Notes: generated by a model not told the origin, from the letters alone. 64,000 nt of DNA from Roseovarius sp. (GCA_029212365.1 JARGOC010000008.1:1-64000); one strand, 5' to 3'. Numbered from the stretch's first letter, positions 43,455 to 52,522 are shown. Numbers and translations: made by a program.

Positions 43455-44780
43455 TCAGGCCCCGCTCAACTGTGCATGGATGTCGTCTGCGGCATCGCGC
43501 CCTTCGGCCACGGCTGTCACGGTCAGATCATCTCCACCCGCAGCGCAGTCACCTCCGGCCCAGACACCTGACATGCTGGTACGCCCAGCATCGGTTACAG
43601 CAATCTTGTTGCCATCAACATCTGGCAGATCATCGCCCTCAAGCGTCTGGCCAATCGCCTTGAAGACCTGATCGGCGGCAAGGCGGATGGTCTGGCCTGT
43701 GGGATTGAGGTCATCATCGGTATATTCGAATTCGATCTCGCGCACAGCGCCATTGCCATGCACCGCTTTGGGGCTTGCGTTGGTGATGATCCGCACCCCT
43801 TTGGAGGTTGCCAGATCTTGCTCAAATTTGCTGGCGTTCATCCTTTCAAGGCCCCGGCGATAGACAAGGCTGACATTCAATGCGCCCAGCAGTTTGGATT
43901 GTACGGCGGCATCAACAGCCGTCATACCGCCGCCAATGACCACGACGTCGCGGCCAATGGGGATACTGGAAAGATCGCGCGCCTGACGCAGATCGGCAAC
44001 AAACTCGACCGCATCCAAGATGCCATCTTTGTCCTCGCCCTCCAGGCCCAGTGCATTGACGCCGCCCAGACCGATGCCCAGGAACACGGCATCATAATCT
44101 GATTGCAACTGAGCAAGGCTCACCCCGTCGCCCAGCGACTTGCCGGTTTCAATCGTGATGCCGCCGATTTGCAACAGCCAAGCCACTTCGCGCTCGGCAA
44201 ACCCATCGACGGATTTATAGGCGGCAATGCCAAATTCGTTCAGCCCGCCAGCTTTTGCGCGCCCGTCAAAGATGGTCACATCATTGCCCAGCATGGCCAG
44301 TCGGTGCGCGCAGGCCAGCCCGGCCGGCCCGGCCCCCACGATTGCCACGTTTTTACCGGTTGAAGCCGCGCGGGTGAACGGATGCACGCCTTTGTCCATC
44401 AACGTATCGGTGGCATAGCGTTGCAACTGACCGATCAGCACCGGCTTGCCTTCGGCGGTTTCGCGCACGCAAACTTCTTCGCACAGGGTTTCTGTGGGGC
44501 AGACCCGCGCGCACATCCCGCCCAGAATGTTCTGCGACAGGATCGTCTTTGCGGCGGCGTCGGGCGTGCCTGTGGCGATTTGGCGGATGAACAAAGGGAT
44601 GTCGATGTCGGTGGGGCAGGCTGTGGTGCAGGGGGCGTCATGGCAAAAATAGCAACGATCAGCGGCCACTAGGGCCTCGTGGTCTTCAAGACGTGGATGT
44701 AGATCGGCAAAATTCTCGGAATAGCTGCCCGGCTCCAGCCGTCCTGCGGCGATCCCTGGCGTGAGCTTGGTTTCGGGCAT
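43455..44780 (-). CDS. preT: NAD-dependent dihydropyrimidine dehydrogenase, electron-transfer subunit PreT
   Basis: A 441-residue flavoprotein of the glutamate synthase small-subunit type. N-terminal iron-sulfur cysteines are in CYFCHDAPCTTACP and CARVCPTETLCEEVC; the FAD site VAIVGAGPAGLACAHRLA is near residue 130 and the NAD(P) site VVVIGGGMTAVDAA near residue 275. The start at 44780 has the strong ribosome site AGGAGGGG; the frame is open 14 codons upstream. It forms the dehydrogenase with PreA and follows the GntR gene in the same direction. Confidence 0.94.
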   Translation of the reverse strand: MPETKLTPGIAAGRLEPGSYSENFADLHPRLEDHEALVAADRCYFCHDAPCTTACPTDIDIPLFIRQIATGTPDAAAKTILSQNILGGMCARVCPTETLCEEVCVRETAEGKPVLIGQLQRYATDTLMDKGVHPFTRAASTGKNVAIVGAGPAGLACAHRLAMLGNDVTIFDGRAKAGGLNEFGIAAYKSVDGFAEREVAWLLQIGGITIETGKSLGDGVSLAQLQSDYDAVFLGIGLGGVNALGLEGEDKDGILDAVEFVADLRQARDLSSIPIGRDVVVIGGGMTAVDAAVQSKLLGALNVSLVYRRGLERMNASKFEQDLATSKGVRIITNASPKAVHGNGAVREIEFEYTDDDLNPTGQTIRLAADQVFKAIGQTLEGDDLPDVDGNKIAVTDAGRTSMSGVWAGGDCAAGGDDLTVTAVAEGRDAADDIHAQLSGA

Positions 44781-44830
44781 GGGCCCCTCCTGCGCTTGGT
44801 TTTGACCAATGCAGTATGCCACGAATTAAA

Positions 44831-44850
44831 ATTTTATCAATTGGTAAAAT
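44831..44850. promoter_or_regulatory. Palindromic operator upstream of preT
   Basis: ATTTTATCAATTGGTAAAAT is a 20-bp dyad with one mismatched pair. It lies between the stop of the GntR gene (44873) and the preT start (44780). FCD-type GntR regulators bind AT-rich dyads of this size, so it may be that regulator's site for preTA. Confidence 0.55.
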
Positions 44851-44872
44851 AATAGAGGAGGCATTCCGCCCT

Positions 44873-45640
44873 TTATCGTGCCTGTTCGTGATCCAACCGT
44901 TGTTTGGCAATCGCCTCGTTCTTGTCGGATGTTTGTTGATCCGACAGGCATTTTTCCACAAAATTCAGGTGTGATTCTATCGCCTTACGCGCCTGCACTG
45001 GGTCACGCGCCTGAAGGGCGGTGTTGATGGACCGGTGCTGATCAAGCAGCATGTCGCGGGTCATACGTTGGCGAAACATGACCTGACGGTTATAAAACAC
45101 ACCTTCACGCAGCATCTGAAACATCGAACGCATCATATGCAGCATGACCACGTTATGGCTGGCCTCGATAATGGCCATGTGAAACTCTGCATCCAGCCGC
45201 GCCTCGTCATTGGAGTTGGATGAGGCATGGGCCGTTTCCATCTTGACAAAGATGGTTTGGATCACTTTTAAATCTGTATCCGAAGCCAGACGCGCCGCCC
45301 GGTCTGCGGCCAGCCCTTCGAGGTCGCGGCGAAAGGCGATGTAGTCAAAGACGGCCTCATCGTGATCAGCAAACAGCCCTATCAGCGCAGGCGAAAAGGC
45401 ACTTCCCAACACGTCGGCCACATAGATGCCCGACCCGGCGCGCGAGGTCAGCAGGCCTTTGCCTTGCAACTCGGCAACCGCATCGCGCAGGGAGGGGCGT
45501 GAAACCCCCATTTTATCAGCCAGATCACGTTCGGATGGCAGGCGCTCACCCGGGCGCAATATGCCGCGCAGGATCAGCTTTTCAATTTGGCGTGTGACGG
45601 CTGAAGACAGCTTCTCGGGCGTGACTTTTTGGTATGGCAT
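44873..45640 (-). CDS. GntR family regulator, FadR/FCD subfamily
   Basis: A 255-residue regulator. The winged helix is at about residues 10-75 (LILRGILRPGERLPSERDLA, then MGVSRPSLRDAVAELQGKGL). The all-helical FCD domain follows, with metal-site residues in DAEFHMAIIEASHN and the final HLNFVEKCL. The start at 45640 gives the usual family length. It lies directly upstream of preT on the same strand with a dyad between, so it probably controls preTA. Its ligand is unknown; FCD regulators usually sense small carboxylic acids. Confidence 0.88.
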   Translation of the reverse strand: MPYQKVTPEKLSSAVTRQIEKLILRGILRPGERLPSERDLADKMGVSRPSLRDAVAELQGKGLLTSRAGSGIYVADVLGSAFSPALIGLFADHDEAVFDYIAFRRDLEGLAADRAARLASDTDLKVIQTIFVKMETAHASSNSNDEARLDAEFHMAIIEASHNVVMLHMMRSMFQMLREGVFYNRQVMFRQRMTRDMLLDQHRSINTALQARDPVQARKAIESHLNFVEKCLSDQQTSDKNEAIAKQRLDHEQAR

Positions 45641-45658
45641 AGGGGCCTCGGGCTGGAC

Positions 45659-45677
45659 TGGTCAAATGATATGGCCA
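45659..45677. promoter_or_regulatory. Possible operator upstream of the GntR gene
   Basis: TGGTCA-N7-TGGCCA (45659-45677) is an imperfect dyad with five of six positions symmetrical per half. It lies 19 bases upstream of the GntR ATG, suiting autoregulation. It differs from the preT dyad, so the assignment is tentative. Confidence 0.3.
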
Positions 45678-45822
45678 CTTTAGGCGTTCCGCAAGCGCCC
45701 CTTTGCAACAGATTGCAGGGGGATACAGCGCGCCATATGTCGCCCTAATAGGGCAAAAAGGCCTCAACTGCGGTGGTGGCCATGTCCGATATTTCGCCCA
45801 AATCGGGGGTGCTGGGCGCCCC

Positions 45823-46431
45823 CTAAAACTCCACCCCGATCTGCGCCTTGATGCCGGATCGGAACGGGTGCTTGATCAATTCCATCTCTGTCACCAGATC
45901 AGCCACTTCGATCAGCTCTTCTTTGGCGTTGCGCCCGGTCAAAACCACATGGGTCATATGCGGTTTTTCCTCGACCAGAAACGCCGCCACTTCGTTTACG
46001 TCCAGATAATCATAGCGCAGGGCGATATTTATTTCATCCAGCAGCACCATTTTGTTGCTTTCGTCGCGGATCAGGTCCTTGGCTTTTTCCCATGCGGCCT
46101 GGGCCATTTCTGTGTCGCGGGTGCGGTCCTGGGTTTCCCAGGTAAACCCCTCGCCCATGGTGTGAAACGCGCATGCCTCAGAGAATTTTCCAAGGATCAG
46201 GTCACGTTCACCGGTGGACATGCCGCCCTTGATAAACTGCACCACGGCGCATTTCATATCATGGGCGATACAGCGAAAAATCATCCCGAACGCGGCCGAG
46301 GATTTGCCTTTGCCCTTGCCGGTGTTGATGATGATCAGGCCCTTTTCGTCGGTCTTGGTGGCCATGATCTTGTCGCGGGCGGCCTTTTTCTTGGCCATCT
46401 TCATCGCGTGGCGGTCGGGGTCTGTGCTCAT
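45823..46431 (-). CDS. cobO: Cob(I)yrinic acid a,c-diamide adenosyltransferase (CobO/BtuR)
   Basis: A 202-residue enzyme that transfers the adenosyl group of ATP to reduced corrinoids. The P-loop NTGKGKGKSSAAFG is near residue 40, with MVLLDEINIALRYDYLD and HVVLTGRNA later, all typical of CobO. The ATG at 46431 (MSTDPDRH) is spaced properly from AGGAGG; the ATG directly before it is too close. It is on the minus strand, about 600 bases from the divergent lipoprotein gene's far end, and apart from the main cobalamin operon. Confidence 0.95.
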   Translation of the reverse strand: MSTDPDRHAMKMAKKKAARDKIMATKTDEKGLIIINTGKGKGKSSAAFGMIFRCIAHDMKCAVVQFIKGGMSTGERDLILGKFSEACAFHTMGEGFTWETQDRTRDTEMAQAAWEKAKDLIRDESNKMVLLDEINIALRYDYLDVNEVAAFLVEEKPHMTHVVLTGRNAKEELIEVADLVTEMELIKHPFRSGIKAQIGVEF

Positions 46432-46538
46432 CATTGCCTCCTTGGGGTTGGCCCGAGTGTGTGGGAGCATGGCACCGGGTGCAAGCCTATTTGCACGCTT
46501 TAAGCAATTGTTAACGTTGTGGCGGGCAATGTTGGATA

Positions 46539-46928
46539 ATGCGTTGGATTGGATTGATATCAGGGCTGCTTTTTCTGGCTGGGTGCGACACGCCCCCGCC
46601 CGAATATCGCGGGATTGCCGGGCAGCGGATCACCGTGGGCGAAAGCACCTTTGACGTGCGCCACGATGGCAACCGGGCGCTGGCGTTGCGGGTCAACACC
46701 GAATGGGCACCACGGCCCGAGGCGGTGATGCCGCGCGCCAAAGTGGCGATCGAAAAATCCACCGGCTGCCGGGTGAAACGCATGGATGGTGATCAGGTGC
46801 TGATCGAGGCCAGCCTGGATTGCGGGGGTGGGTCAGCCTCGCCCGAGCCGCGCACGCTGGAGTATGATTGTGATTACAACAAGCTTTATCGGGGCAAGGT
46901 TGAACTGGTTTGCAAGCCGGGGATTTAG
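46539..46928 (+). CDS. Small lipoprotein of unknown function (129 aa)
   Basis: A 129-residue protein with a lipoprotein signal MRWIGLISGLLFLAGC; the lipobox LAGC places the lipidated Cys at position 16. The mature part has the segment VGESTFDVRHDGNRALALRV, a basic Arg-rich middle, and four further Cys (CRVKR, DCGGG, YDCDYN, VCKPG) that could form two disulfides. No family recognised. It diverges from cobO, and its TAG overlaps the stop of the converging MFS gene by three bases. Confidence 0.72.
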   Translation: MRWIGLISGLLFLAGCDTPPPEYRGIAGQRITVGESTFDVRHDGNRALALRVNTEWAPRPEAVMPRAKVAIEKSTGCRVKRMDGDQVLIEASLDCGGGSASPEPRTLEYDCDYNKLYRGKVELVCKPGI

Positions 46929-48115
46929 CCCCCATCGCCGGATTTCGGTGCTGTTGACAGCAAGAAGATCGGCGGCACAGCCAGCAAGGCGAAGATGGCC
47001 AAACCACAAATAGCGACCCCGATCCCCCATGCATCAGCCACAAGGCCAATCCCGAAGGGCCCCGCAGCCGCGGCAAAAGTGCCTGACGAATAGAGCAATG
47101 CATAGCCACGCGCCATTCTGCTTGGATGGATCAGCCCTGCCGCAAACCCGTATGTGATTGACGTAGACCCCTGCGCCACTGCCCCCAGTGGCAATAACAA
47201 GGTCAAGGCCAGCCAATTGGGCACAAACACAATGGCCACGAGGCCAAGGGCAGTCAGGGCTTGGATCATCCCAAAAGCCGCGCGCACGCCGATCCGTTCA
47301 GCCAGATACCCGCAGCCGGCTTTGCCAAAAACGCCACCAGCCAGAAGGATCACCGTGGCAGCGGTTGCAACCCAAAGCGGCAACCCCTTAGCCAGCATCA
47401 GGAAGGCCACAAAAACAAAGGTACTGGATTGCACCATGGTGTCGATACTAGTCACTGCCAAAAGGGACGCAAATGCACGCCAATTCAGGATGCCCCACCC
47501 TTTGTTGGCAGATTGATCTTGCCGGGCGGTTTGAGGGTGGTGGTGACGCAAAGACCGAGCCGCCCTGGCAATGACACCCGCTGCCAGCAAGCCTGACAAC
47601 CCATAAATCAGGCTGATCTGATGCCAAGCCAGCCCAGCACCGATAGCAAGGCTGACACCGCCGGTGAACGCCAGCTTCCCGACATCACCCGAGGCGTTGT
47701 AAAGCCCAAGCGCGCTTGTGCGTTTGTTGGCGCGATAGCTGTGCACAATCAGGGCTGACGCAGGTGCGTGATGCAGCGCCGTGCCCGCTCCGATAATCAA
47801 AAGAGCGATAGTGACGGCCCCCAAACCGGGCGCCACAGACAAAATTGCATAGCCCGCACCGGACAATCCCAACCCGACAGCAATCAACCGGCATTCTCCG
47901 ATCTGTTCGCTGAACCAGCCCGAGCCGATCTCCAACAGGGCCTGTGCCAGGCCTTTCAGCCCTTTGAGCAAACCCACCTGCGCATAGCTTAGCCCAAAGA
48001 CCTGCGCCAAAATGGGCAGCAGAACATAGATCGAGGCAATCAACCCGTCTTGCACCACATGGCTGGCGCAGCTAACGCGAAGGGCTGATTTTTTGGGGGA
48101 TGGATCACGGCTCAT
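46925..48115 (-). CDS. MFS transporter (Fsr-like)
   Basis: A 396-residue major facilitator protein with twelve predicted spans. The N-terminal pattern (SHVVQDGLIASIYVLLPILAQ, GLSYAQVGLLKGLKGLAQAL, FSEQIGECRLIAVG) resembles the fosmidomycin-resistance/Fsr and related group. The stop overlaps that of the lipoprotein gene. It follows the phosphatase and cobN genes on the same strand after 150 bases, so a link to cobalamin is possible but unsupported. Substrate unknown. Confidence 0.82.
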   Translation of the reverse strand: MSRDPSPKKSALRVSCASHVVQDGLIASIYVLLPILAQVFGLSYAQVGLLKGLKGLAQALLEIGSGWFSEQIGECRLIAVGLGLSGAGYAILSVAPGLGAVTIALLIIGAGTALHHAPASALIVHSYRANKRTSALGLYNASGDVGKLAFTGGVSLAIGAGLAWHQISLIYGLSGLLAAGVIARAARSLRHHHPQTARQDQSANKGWGILNWRAFASLLAVTSIDTMVQSSTFVFVAFLMLAKGLPLWVATAATVILLAGGVFGKAGCGYLAERIGVRAAFGMIQALTALGLVAIVFVPNWLALTLLLPLGAVAQGSTSITYGFAAGLIHPSRMARGYALLYSSGTFAAAAGPFGIGLVADAWGIGVAICGLAIFALLAVPPIFLLSTAPKSGDGG

Positions 48116-48265
48116 GGGCTGGCATTAGCACGCGCACCCCCATGGCATCAAACAAGGACAGCTTCTTTGGCGGGCAAATGTGCCCGTGCTGCCATGCATG
48201 TCGTTGGCGCAATTGTTGAACTGACCGATAGCACGGCTACTATAACCGGTATTCCGCGGATTGAT

Positions 48266-48598
48266 TCAGCCAAGCGGGCCAAAGTGAAAAACGAGTTTTC
48301 TCATCAGATCGTCGATCAATGCCTGATCCATGAATTCATAGCGATCCGCTATATTTAGAACCACGGGTTTTAGGCCAGGTTTCGGCGGGCCAAAAACCGT
48401 TGCGAGGCGTTTGGTTTGTCGCGCCTCCATAACAAAAATCATGTCGGCCCAATCCAGATGCTGGGCAGTGATCTGTTCGTCCGCATCACGGCTCAGACCT
48501 GCAAAATCGGCGTTTATTCCGGGCCATTTACCTGCGATTTGTGCGGCTGTCGGGCTGCGTTTGCGCGCCTTACCGCAAATGAACAATACGTTTTTCAC
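48266..48598 (-). CDS. Low-molecular-weight protein tyrosine phosphatase-like protein
   Basis: A 110-residue protein starting with GTG (VKNVLFICGKARKRSPTAAQ). The C-X5-R-S loop is CGKARKRS at positions 8-15, and FAGLSRDADEQIT and WADMIFVMEARQTKRL follow the low-molecular-weight phosphatase pattern of COG4551. The start overlaps the cobN stop as GTGA. The family is small and its substrates are unknown. Coupling to cobN may only reflect operon packing. Confidence 0.8.
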   Translation of the reverse strand: MKNVLFICGKARKRSPTAAQIAGKWPGINADFAGLSRDADEQITAQHLDWADMIFVMEARQTKRLATVFGPPKPGLKPVVLNIADRYEFMDQALIDDLMRKLVFHFGPLG

Positions 48599-51500
48599 AG
48601 ATGCTGCGCGATGCGCGCGTGTGCCGAATTGGAGCGCGGTGTCCACAGCCCGCGATCAATCGCTTCCTGTAACCGCTCAGCGATCTCTCTCAGGGCTGGG
48701 GCATTATGTTCAGCGATGAAATCACGCGTGGCCTCGTCTTCTATAAAGGCGGCCTCCACCAGATCAAAATGATGCCCGCGCACTGCCCCCGTCGTGGCCG
48801 CAAAGGCAAAGAGGTAGTCCACCGTCGCAGCAATCTCAAACGCGCCTTTATAGCCGTGGCGTTTGACGCCTTCGATCCATTTGGGGTTCACCACACGGCT
48901 GCGGACAACGCGGCCAATCTCATCGTCCAGTGTGCGGATCACCGGGCGCTCGGGGCGCGAATGGTCATTGTGATAAATCGGTCGATCCCGGCCTTGCAGC
49001 GTGCTGATCGCCGCCGCGGCACCGCCTTCGAACTGATAATAATCATCGCTGTCCAGAATATCGTGCTCGCGGTTGTCCTGATTTTGCACGACCGCCTCGG
49101 CCTGAGACAGACGGGCCTCAAACCCGGCACGATCAGCGGCGCCCTCAGATCCGGCGCCATAGGCATAGCTGCCCCATGTCAGATAGGCCTCGGCCAGATC
49201 TGCCTTGTTGGCCCAGAGGCGCTCATCAATCATTGCCTGCAATCCCGCGCCATAAGCGCCGGGCTTGGAGCCATAGACACGCGCCTGAATCCCCTCAGCG
49301 CGCGCCCGCGCGGCGGCAGGGTTTATGTCATCAGGCTCATCCAGGGCCATGACCGCGCGCGCAGCACTATCAACCAGTGAAATCAACTGCGGAAAGGCAT
49401 CCCGGAAAAAGCCGGAAATACGCAGCGTGACATCCACGCGCGGGCGCCCAAGCACGGTATGTGGCAACACCTCAAACCCGGTGACGCGGCGGTTGGCGCT
49501 GTCCCATTTGGGTTTGACCCCCATCAGCGCCAGTGCCTGAGCGATGTCGTCACCACCGGTGCGCATATTGGCAGTGCCCCAGGCGGTAATCAGCAAGGCA
49601 CGCGGCCAGTCGCCTTCGGTCTGAAGGTGCTTTTCGATCAGCATGTTGGCGGATTTCCACCCCAAAGCCCAGGCCGTTGGTGTGGGCACAGCGCGGCTAT
49701 CAACCGAAAAGAAGTTTCGGCCAGTGGGCAGCACATCAAGCCGACCGCGTGTCGGGGCACCCGACGGGCCGGGGGCGATGGCATGCCCGTTGAGGGCCGT
49801 GAGCAGAGCCTGGCCTTCGGCATCTCCGCAGGCCGCCACAGTGGGGGCGATATTTGTGTGGATTTCGGTGATGACGCACGACGCGCGTGGACCAAGGCCC
49901 ACGACGCCCCGCCCACCATCCCGCAAGATATGTTGCGCAAATAGTTCAAGCCGCTCAACCGTGTCGCCGGTGCTGCGCCATGGATCGCCTGACATCGCTA
50001 TGAGAGCATCGGGCTGGCGCCCAGACCAGGGAGCGGCCATATCACAATCGAGCGGGTCAAACCCGAGGTCGTAATCCTGTGCCAATGCTGTGATCAGGGA
50101 GGCATCCCCCTCCTTCCCCATGCCGCGCGGTACTCGCGCCAGTGCAATGGTCAGGTCCAGCGCTTGCTGCCCTGTCGGGGATTGGCCAAAGATATGAAGC
50201 CCGTCACGGATTTGCGCCTCTTTCAGCTCGCACAGATAGGCGTCCAGCTTGGCCAGATCGCGGTCTTCGTCCTCGCCTGCCATGCCAACGTCTGTGGCCA
50301 GACCTGTGGCGGAGGTGAGTGTCAGGATTTCCCGGCGCAGATATTCAATGCGGCGCGGATCAACACCTGCGGCCTCGTAATATTCATCGACAAGGGCTTC
50401 GAGTTCTTTCAAGGGCCCGTAGGTTTCGGCGCGGGTTAAGGGGGGTGTCAGATGGTCGATGATCACCGCTTGTGCGCGGCGTTTGGCTTGGGTGCCTTCG
50501 CCGGGGTCATTCACGATGAACGGGTAGAGATGTGGCATCGGTCCCAGCACCGCCTCGGGCCAGCAATTGGGCGACAGCGCCAACGCCTTGCCCGGCAACC
50601 ATTCCATGTTGCCGTGTTTGCCCATGTGCACGATCGCATGTGCCCGAAACTGGTGGCGCAGCCAGAAATAGAAGGCCAGATAATTGTGGGGCGGCACCAA
50701 ATCGGGCGAATGATAAGTGTCGGTTGGATCAATGTTATAGCCGCGTGCAGGCTGAAGGCCGACCACGACATTGCCAAATTCCAGCACTGACAGGCTGAAG
50801 TATCCGCAATCCACCTCGCCAGCGGTATAAAATGGGTCTTGCTCGGGTTTGCCCCAGCGCGTTTCCATCGCCTCGCGCAATTCCCAAGGCAATTGGCCAT
50901 AGTCGATCTGATAATCGGCCATGGACAGGCGCACGCCGCCGGTGCGCTGTGCGCGGTCGCTCAACCAGTTGGTTGGCCCTGCCATGACGGCCTGCATCAG
51001 TGTGTCGCTGTCAGATGGGCGGTCCATAACGCGGTAACCAGCCTGTTGCAGCAATTCCAACACATGCACTGTGCCCGCTGGTGTATCGAGGCCCACGCCA
51101 TTGGCCAAACGCCCGTCTTTGTTGGGGTAGTTCGCCAGCACCAGCGCCACTTTGCGGTCTGGATCGGGGGTGGTGCGTAGCTTGGCCCAATTGGCCGCCA
51201 GTTGTGCCACAAATTCAACCCGGTCACCCTGGGCGCGGTAGGTGGCGATGGGGCACTCGGTGGCTCCGTCAAAAAACGCCTCGCCCTTGAACGAAATCGT
51301 GCGTGACAGGATGCGCCCATCTACCTCAGGCAGGGCTACGTTCATGGCGATATCGCGGGCAGATAGGCCATTCAAACCTTCAACCCAGGCGGCCTCGGTT
51401 GACCCTGCCAACACGGCCTGAAACACCGGCGCACCATTGGCGAAACTGCTGGACAGCGGGTTGGACGGGCTTTGATCGCCCGCGTGAGGTGATCCAACCG

Positions 51501-52302
51501 CGAAGGACGTGCAGTTGAGGATGACAGCAGGCGGGGCTGAGGTGAACAATTGTTCTAATGTCGCCACTGAAACCGGATCTTTGAGGGATGCGACAAAGAC
51601 CGGCAGAGGGTTTAACCCCTGCCGCAACAGCGCGCGCACCATGCGGTTGATCGGGTTCAGGCCCGCACCCTGCACCAGCGCGCGATAAAAAATCAGCGGC
51701 ACGATCGGCTGGCCCTCGACCCAAGCCCCCTGTGCTGTGTTCAGATCGGCGACACCGGAACCGGGCCAATACACCCCGGCCCGCAACAACGGGCTGGCTG
51801 CGGCAGGTGGTTCTGTGTGCTCTAGCATAAACCGGGCGTAGCTTAGAAAATTCGTCGAATTTTCTGGTCCCCCTTCAACCAGATAGGCCCAGAGGGCGTC
51901 GTAATCCGCGTCAGATACGGTGGACAGCTGGCGCAGTTCCTCGTCTGGTTTGTCGTCGCCGGGCAGCAGGGCCAACGCAACACCCGCCTCATAGCAGCGC
52001 GCCGCATATTGTTCGGCACCATAGCGCCAGTACCCTGTGCCCCCCAAGACACGGGCGATGACCAGCCGAGACTGCGTGGCGCAAGTGTCCAGGTGCATAT
52101 CCACCGACATCGGGTGTTGCAGGTGGGTCATATTGGCAAGCCGCAGGCCCACAGGGTTGGGCATCTCGGCGCGCGCCTCGCTCAGGGCGGCCAATTCGGT
52201 ATCGGCGGCCGAGATAAACACGACGTCCGATGCTGTCTGGCCCAGATCAACCGGCTCGGTGCCGTCATCGATACTTCCCGGAGTGGCAGCGAGCAGGTGC
52301 AT
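48595..52302 (-). CDS. cobN: Cobaltochelatase subunit CobN
   Basis: The large 1235-residue subunit of the aerobic ATP-dependent cobaltochelatase, which inserts Co2+ into hydrogenobyrinic acid a,c-diamide. Recognisable segments include VLANYPNKDGRLANGVGLDTP, the metal-binding HMGKHGNMEWLPGKALALS near residue 555, GVVGLGPRASCVITEIH and the C-terminal PKWIEGVKRHGYKGAFEIAA. The ATG at 52302 gives the usual length. CobS and CobT are not in the window. A 21-bp palindrome lies within the coding sequence near codon 150. Confidence 0.96.
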   Translation of the reverse strand: MHLLAATPGSIDDGTEPVDLGQTASDVVFISAADTELAALSEARAEMPNPVGLRLANMTHLQHPMSVDMHLDTCATQSRLVIARVLGGTGYWRYGAEQYAARCYEAGVALALLPGDDKPDEELRQLSTVSDADYDALWAYLVEGGPENSTNFLSYARFMLEHTEPPAAASPLLRAGVYWPGSGVADLNTAQGAWVEGQPIVPLIFYRALVQGAGLNPINRMVRALLRQGLNPLPVFVASLKDPVSVATLEQLFTSAPPAVILNCTSFAVGSPHAGDQSPSNPLSSSFANGAPVFQAVLAGSTEAAWVEGLNGLSARDIAMNVALPEVDGRILSRTISFKGEAFFDGATECPIATYRAQGDRVEFVAQLAANWAKLRTTPDPDRKVALVLANYPNKDGRLANGVGLDTPAGTVHVLELLQQAGYRVMDRPSDSDTLMQAVMAGPTNWLSDRAQRTGGVRLSMADYQIDYGQLPWELREAMETRWGKPEQDPFYTAGEVDCGYFSLSVLEFGNVVVGLQPARGYNIDPTDTYHSPDLVPPHNYLAFYFWLRHQFRAHAIVHMGKHGNMEWLPGKALALSPNCWPEAVLGPMPHLYPFIVNDPGEGTQAKRRAQAVIIDHLTPPLTRAETYGPLKELEALVDEYYEAAGVDPRRIEYLRREILTLTSATGLATDVGMAGEDEDRDLAKLDAYLCELKEAQIRDGLHIFGQSPTGQQALDLTIALARVPRGMGKEGDASLITALAQDYDLGFDPLDCDMAAPWSGRQPDALIAMSGDPWRSTGDTVERLELFAQHILRDGGRGVVGLGPRASCVITEIHTNIAPTVAACGDAEGQALLTALNGHAIAPGPSGAPTRGRLDVLPTGRNFFSVDSRAVPTPTAWALGWKSANMLIEKHLQTEGDWPRALLITAWGTANMRTGGDDIAQALALMGVKPKWDSANRRVTGFEVLPHTVLGRPRVDVTLRISGFFRDAFPQLISLVDSAARAVMALDEPDDINPAAARARAEGIQARVYGSKPGAYGAGLQAMIDERLWANKADLAEAYLTWGSYAYGAGSEGAADRAGFEARLSQAEAVVQNQDNREHDILDSDDYYQFEGGAAAAISTLQGRDRPIYHNDHSRPERPVIRTLDDEIGRVVRSRVVNPKWIEGVKRHGYKGAFEIAATVDYLFAFAATTGAVRGHHFDLVEAAFIEDEATRDFIAEHNAPALREIAERLQEAIDRGLWTPRSNSAHARIAQHL
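51845..51865. repeat. Perfect 21-bp palindrome inside cobN
   Basis: Arms AGAAAATTCG (51845-51854) and CGAATTTTCT (51856-51865) flank a single T. On the minus strand it encodes ENSTNFLS of CobN. It is very AT-rich against a GC-rich gene. The same arms occur, with a two-base centre, after preA at 41950-41969. Confidence 0.9.
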
Positions 52303-52349
52303 TAGTTAAACTCTCGTGTTAGGGGTGCCACAAATGTGAGGATCAGATC

Positions 52350-52520
52350 ATGAACTATAAAGCAGCCGGCGCACCCAAAAAGGGTAGGAACGCACCGCGA
52401 CACGCCGAGCATAACGCGCATGGGTCTCGCAAAAAGCCCTTTGGTCAGCGCGAGGACAAGGCCGCGTTGTTGGCACGGATGAAAGCCGCAGCCGCAGCCA
52501 AGGCCAAGGCGCCAAGTTAA
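52350..52520 (+). CDS. Small basic protein (56 aa)
   Basis: The frame reads MNYKAAGAPKKGRNAPRHAE, continues with GSRKKPFGQREDKAALLARM and ends in an Ala/Lys tail. It is strongly basic with no span or leader. GAGGATCAG before the ATG is a suitable ribosome site. It is oriented opposite to its neighbours, between the start of cobN and the stop of the GNAT gene, and fills the gap almost exactly. It could bind nucleic acid; no family is recognised. Confidence 0.6.
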   Translation: MNYKAAGAPKKGRNAPRHAEHNAHGSRKKPFGQREDKAALLARMKAAAAAKAKAPS

Positions 52521-52522
52521 AG

